Both the position numbers and the translations under genes were made by a program. DNA of 64,000 nt from Rotaria sp. Silwood1 (lineage: Eukaryota > Rotifera > Eurotatoria > Philodinida > Philodinidae), in the NCBI GenBank assembly GCA_905250075.1, contig CAJNOP010000393.1, positions 124,001 through 188,000 on the forward strand, in the 5' to 3' direction. This document shows positions 59,346 through 64,000 of this stretch, piece by piece (within the stretch, counting starts at the first letter, position 1; every line of letters begins with the position of its first letter). Below the pieces are notes generated by a model that saw only the letters and a list, made by a program, of their open reading frames with translations, did no database searches and was not told where the DNA came from.

Positions 59346-61580
59346 GCTTTTTTACCACTAGGGATCATCAAATAAGGGTGTTCAAGCAAAGAGGACAGAA
59401 GTGTCCATCAGGATTGGACAAAAAGTGGATAGACTGAAGAAGATCAAACATATTTGGACATCCAGACACTTAGGATGAATCTTTTGCTTGTTTCAAATAA
59501 TCGTCTACGAAATTTTTAGGCTTAACTGGTTAGGAAGAGCTTGTTTAAAGAGGAAGCGACCTGAATGAATCAATTGAGCATGAATGTGCTCTTGAAATAT
59601 AATACCGACTGTGGTATCACAAGTTGTCGATTATCACCGCATGACGATGCAGTTAGGGCGTAACTGCATCACAGTTGCTAGCGAACAGACAAAATATGAT
59701 ATTTTGGAGCGTCATTGGTATGGATTTCATTTTTTTTATTTGTCTATTTATACCTTTACTATTTTCTGCTCAAAAAAATCGAACGTACTCACAAAGCAAA
59801 AACTTCGCAATGGGCTAAATTTTTATTGGTTATTTATGAAATGTGTGTTGTTTTTTTCTTGATATGCATATATTCATTTCTTTTTTGATATTTGTATTTA
59901 ATGCAGTTCCATTGACTAACAAAAATAGAAGCAGTATATTTGAACTAGCAGGCTCTTTTTGGAAAGTTGTTTTTTTATATTGGGCGCCCACGAGAGGGGA
60001 GGATTTCATGAATTCGGACAAAGGTGGATACTTGTTGCCTGCTGCAACTTTCATAGGTATGTTAGTAAATACTCACGTTGGCTTCCGGATGATACTTGCT
60101 TCAGTCGATGGCTGCTGCTTCAGTATCCTCCTGGGAAATCTCTGTGGACGTTACTGTTTTTCCAATAATGCGTGGATGAAAAGGTGCAGTTTTGAGTGCT
60201 TATGTTCTATATAAATGAATTAAAGACCTTTGTCGTTTAGCAATTAGTGAGAAAATACGTTTGTGTCTCGTTGCAAGAATGTTGTGATGGAGACGAATCG
60301 CGTTTGAAATAAGATGTGTTGTTAATGTGAATATGTACATTTTAGAGGATAAGAATTTTTCCAGTTTAATTCATTGAAAGATGCTATACCTTTTTTTGGA
60401 ATATCATGGCTGGTGTTTTCGTTAAACTGACAGAATGCTACTATATTTGTTGGTAGGTACCATGTCCATATTTTGAATGAAGTATGGACAAAGGCTTCGT
60501 ATGTATTAAAGACGGTTGGCTTCTATGGAATATCAAAAGCTTTTGTCTTTGGTGATAAAAGTTTGGGTCTGGAAGAGAAAAAAATAGTCTCGGTCGCACT
60601 TCTGCAGGACTGGAATTGGGATCAAAATTTTTATTTTTAGCAGTACCAGAAGCTAGACAGAAAATTTTTCAAGTTGGTCGTGACGAATTTTTGTATCAAG
60701 ACCTACACTATAGGTTTTCATGCTTATTATTGTTTTGCAACTAAGAATCTGAAAATCGGACATTTTTATTTACCATTTCGATAAAAATCTTTTACTGGTC
60801 TCGATTCTAATTTGAAAAATCATTATTTTCACTCACTTGTATAGATTTTAATATACGCGTATTTGTACAATACACATAAGTTTAGTTCAAATAGAATTTA
60901 ATCATTCTTTTGGTTGCAATTTTTTTATTGTTGCGTTTCTAGTTCTATACGAGCTCTTAAATGTTATTATTGCACTTCTCTATATTGCCGAAAGCTGCTT
61001 TATGACTATCTCGGAGTAGGAGCAGCAATATAAAATGTTAGGCTTAATTTTGTCACAAATTACTTGTTTTTAGGAAAAAATTTGAGACCAGAAACTAAGG
61101 AAAATTTTAGCCTGAAGTGCGACAGGGGCCAATAAAAAGTTTTGAACATAAGCGAGATCGGTACCGAAAGATAACTTCAACTTGGGCCAAAATTGGTCCG
61201 GGAACAAAGAAGGATGTTCCTGAAAATCTCTTTTCGAGTGGCTCGGGTATCTATTGGTTCAGGATCTTGACGACTCATTATGCGTATCACTAAAATTAAA
61301 AGTTGCTTGTTGGAATTTCTTTTATTTTCATCGTATTGAAAAAGAAAAACTATAGATTTCTTAATTGTCTTAGTTCATACTTTTGACAATTGAAAGTTAA
61401 CTAGTGAAGAAAATTTTTTCAAAGCATGTATATAAAGACAAAGATGATTAGAAAGAACACAGTCAATATCGATTGAACTTTGTTACTTGAACTTATCTGA
61501 TCGGCATAGTCGATCAGAAGAGGATACTTGGCTGGTGATGGTGGAATTAGATCATCGGCTACATTGAACACTACCACCAT
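59346..61580. other. Unrecognised, with scattered coding-like remnants
   Basis: About 2.2 kb. Short open stretches at 59611-59720 and 59959-60200 have non-random composition (for example HRYVSKYSRWLPDDTCFSRW then LLLQYPPGKSLW, about 60050-60150), but stops interrupt them and I do not recognise a family. The rest, including 60480-61260, shows no clear frame. These may be remains of an old element or a dead gene. Confidence 0.35.
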
Positions 61581-61733
61581 TAGGGGTGACACTTTAACTT
61601 TTAAAGTTAAAGTGATCATACTTTAAACTTTAACTTGAGGGTGTGGGTGTGGGTGTAGGTCTAGGTGAACAAAAAATAAACACACACCCACACTCACACC
61701 CACACCCACACTCCACACCCATACCCACACCCT
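61581..61733. repeat. Head-to-head telomere-like block with palindromic leader
   Basis: After an AACTTTTAAAGTTAAAGTG-type palindrome (61594-61612), GAGGGTGTGGGTGTGGGTGT (61636-61668 region) is followed by C-rich CACACCCACACTCACACCCA to CCCACACCCTC at about 61733. The outer ends GAGGGTGTGGG and CCCACACCCTC mirror each other. The block abuts, and seems to cut, the left end of the next foldback element. Confidence 0.65.
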
Positions 61734-62454
61734 CGACAAAATTTCTGCCGAAGTTACAACTTCGACGGACGATGTTGTCGAAGTTATAACTTCGACGATT
61801 ATTCTTGTCGAAGTTATAACTTCGTCAATGTGTTTCGTCGAAGTTTAACTTCGACAAACATATTTTGACGAAGTTAGTGTGCATGATAAAATAAATATCA
61901 ACTTTCAAGAAATCAACAATATCTTTCATGTTGTATCTTAAAAAATATTTTTTTCCATCAAAACAATAATATAAAATTTATTTTTCAATATTATGACAAA
62001 CATGCGAATATTCAGACGAATAAAAGGAACAATATGTTAATTTTTTTCTGCGTTGAAATTATTAATATATTATATAATCTTAGAGTTTCATAGAAGATTG
62101 TTGTATCTTTACTATCTACCAAACTCCTTTTCATCTGTATCGCAGTAAATACGTAAAAGTACAAGTCGAATGAATATTCATTCTTGCTGAAACGCTGGTA
62201 TATTTGTCATAATATTGAAAAATAAATTTTGTATTATTGTTTTAATGGAAAAAAATAATTTTTAAGATACAACATGAAAGATATTGTTGATTTCTTGAAA
62301 GTTGATATTTATTTTATCATTCACACTAACTTCGTCAAAATATGTTTGTCGGAGTTAAACTTCGACGAAACAGATTGACGAAGTTATAACTTCGGCAACA
62401 TCGTCCGTCGAAGTTGTAACTTCGGCAAAAATTTTGTCGAAGTTATAACTTCGG
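61733..62454. mobile_element. 722-bp foldback element with arrays of CGAAGTTATAACTTCG
   Basis: Arms of about 230-270 bp are near identical when inverted: both contain a series of CGAAGTTATAACTTCG palindromes (and CGAAGTTACAACTTCG, CGAAGTTTAACTTCG), then TTTTGACGAAGTTAGTGTG, ATAAAATAAATATCAACTTT, CAAGAAATCAACAATATCTT, CATGTTGTATCTTAAAAA and a TTATTTTTCAATATTATGAC block. A unique centre of about 180 bp (62005-62190) separates them. The left arm has an extra palindrome unit in the middle, and the right arm has one extra at the outer end. No protein is encoded. High arm similarity suggests recent activity or gene conversion. Confidence 0.8.
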
Positions 62455-62506
62455 CACGACGTATACATTATAAAATAAAGGAAAAAATAAATCGATATAA
62501 ATAAAC

Positions 62507-64000
62507 ATGGAATATTCATCTATTCAACTCAATGATTTGCCTGATGAAATTATTATAATTATTTTGAAAAAATTACATACCTCTGAAGTACTTTATTCTT
62601 TAATAGGCGTTAATAAACGACTTCATAGAATTGCAAATGATTCGATTTTTACAAGTAATTTAACATTTATATCACTTGTTAAAAAAGAATTTCGTACAAA
62701 TAGATATTATAAAATTTTTACACGAAATCTATCATTAATAAAATCTTTTGATGGCATATCATATGAATTTGATGATGCAAGACTAAATCGATTTTGTCTT
62801 GAAATTTTACCAAATATTAATGAAAAAATTAAACAACTTACTATTGATTCATCATGTATGGAACGTATTCTTTGGTTAACAAATTATCCTAATTTACGTA
62901 CACTTACTTTATATAATCTTCATCCAGAAACATTTAATGATCTCCTTTGTGGTAAGATACTTTATTCTAATCTTTCAATAATTATTTATATAAGATAATA
63001 GTCTATCTCAATAAATATTTTATATAATTAGAATTTCATTGTTACATTGACATTTACTATTATCAAAAATAATTTTGTTTTTTTTAATATTAATTGAAAA
63101 ATATTTACAATGAAGAAATAAAAAATTTGAATTAACAAAAAAAAAAGAACTAAATATAGATATTCTTTCATAATAACTTAAATTAAAATTGTTTAATTCC
63201 TAGAACATAGAAAATTAAAATAAAAAATCCAATATGAATTTTGTAAATTCTACTAATATATTTGAGAATTTCAATGAAAATTATTTCATATTTATTTATT
63301 TATTTATATAAAATATAGAATAAAATTTATTTCTTAACTTAATAAATAAATATAAAAAATAATTTAAATGTTTATTTAGATCAAAGCTATTTCATTCGTC
63401 ATTATCAATTTCAAATATTCTCACTTATTCTTTATATGAAAGAAGGTGCATTACGAAGAAATGCTTTTGGTGTTAAAAATATAAATACATATATATTTGG
63501 GAAAATCTGTAATATGTTCAAAAATTTAAAATATTTTAATTTCAAATCATCTTCGGATTATGAACAGTTAACGTTTACTAGATTATCTTCTATTGAATTC
63601 TCTTCGAATCTGTTAGAATTACATGTTACATTAGACAGTATTATGGATTGTCTTTATTTACTTGATCATTTGAATCAACTTCATACATTGGATGTCACGA
63701 TTTATCCTCGTCATTGTCCTGATTGGTCATTAGTCGTCAATAACAATGTAAGTTACATATATTGATCGTTTTTCTATGAATAAATAATATGTACGAATAT
63801 TTATTAATTCTTGTTTTTTTTAACAGAAAGTACCTAACTTAAAATATTTTTCATTAATTCATGACGATGATTTGGGGAAGTATAAGGAATTTCTTATTCC
63901 ACTTTTACAAAAAATGTCAAATTTAGAAGAACTTAATTTGTGTTTTTTCGCTCCTTTTGTACCAATAATTGATGGTAATGATTTAAAAGAAAATATTATT
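62507..64000 (+). CDS. F-box / leucine-rich-repeat protein (partial at window end)
   Basis: Substrate receptor type for SCF ubiquitin ligases. ATG 62507 starts MEYSSIQLNDLPDEIIIIIL, an F-box (LNDLPDEIIIIILKKL, then YSLIGVNKRLHRIA). Exon 1 runs to about 62952 (donor GGTAAG), intron about 62953-63379 (AT-rich, about 430 bp), exon 2 63380-63747 (YFIRHYQFQIFSLIL, then LKYFNF, SSIEFSSNLLELHV, DCLYLLDHLNQLHTLDV), a 78-bp intron, and exon 3 from about 63826 (KVPNLKYFSLIHDDDLGKYK, LLQKMSNLEELNL) open to the window end. The leucine-rich repeats and layout match a large F-box family I associate with bdelloids. It starts 53 bp after the foldback element, which may therefore affect its promoter. No break seen. 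Confidence 0.85.

Noticed and set aside
61733-62454. Possible assembly artefact producing an inverted duplication
   Set aside because: The arms differ in palindrome unit number and at scattered bases, which a simple artefact would not give; still worth a read-level check.
1-64000. tRNA and rRNA genes anywhere in the window
   Set aside because: I looked for GTTCGA/GTTCAAATC-type B-boxes with matching stems and rRNA landmarks and found none that fold convincingly; a tRNAscan run would be decisive.

Overview
The window looks like AT-rich nuclear DNA of a small invertebrate, most likely a bdelloid rotifer. The genes are animal genes with many very short GT-AG introns (about 45-70 bp) and a few of 0.4-1.7 kb. 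The GPCR, B-box and F-box/LRR genes resemble multigene families that I associate with bdelloids. CCCACA/TGTGGG tracts match the repeat I recall as telomeric in bdelloids. The species call is inference from style, not from a marker gene.

Left part (1-46 kb), mostly conserved single-copy genes: a complete ZO-type MAGUK (tight-junction protein, minus strand, 79 to about 6.8-7.2 kb); a 6 kb gene desert with one GC-richer mini-ORF; an intronless rhodopsin-like GPCR (13.4 kb); a broken B-box gene (16.3 kb); a two-exon membrane-anchored protein that carries a Hedgehog-type Hint (Hog) domain but no Hedge domain (19.2-20.0 kb); TMEM120 (minus) and a vesicular GABA/glycine transporter of the SLC32 family (plus), head to head with 298 bp between their start codons; eIF3e (minus, 31.9-34.7 kb); and a SCAF4/SCAF8-type CTD-binding, RNA-binding protein (plus, 37.3-44.4 kb). 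A long inverted-repeat element (30.6-31.5 kb), a second diverged foldback (17.4-18.4 kb), a Tc1-like remnant inside a TMEM120 intron and a pair of dispersed repeats lie between or within these genes.

Right part (46.6-62.5 kb), an accessory, repeat-rich island. It starts with the C-terminal half of a Rel/NF-kB homology protein whose 5' exons are not present nearby. Then come telomere-like TGTGGG/CCCACA tracts arranged head to head (three places), two clusters of CGTATACG palindromes (one clearly a MITE with CCCAGGTC termini), a hairpin MITE, a 30-bp minisatellite, a 305-bp palindromic element abutting a decayed hAT transposase gene, a probably horizontally acquired secreted alpha/beta hydrolase with Thr in the nucleophile position, and a 1.9-kb element with a perfect 8-bp target-site duplication whose two ends are packed with AGACTTC repeats. 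A 120-bp satellite follows, then a 722-bp foldback built from GAAGTTATAACTTC palindromes. This mix suggests subtelomeric-type DNA.

Right edge: an F-box/leucine-rich-repeat gene starts at 62507 and runs off the window.

The best candidates for something undescribed are the group of unrelated mobile elements that all carry arrays of short palindromic or near-palindromic sites, the head-to-head telomere-like blocks, and the transmembrane Hog-only protein.
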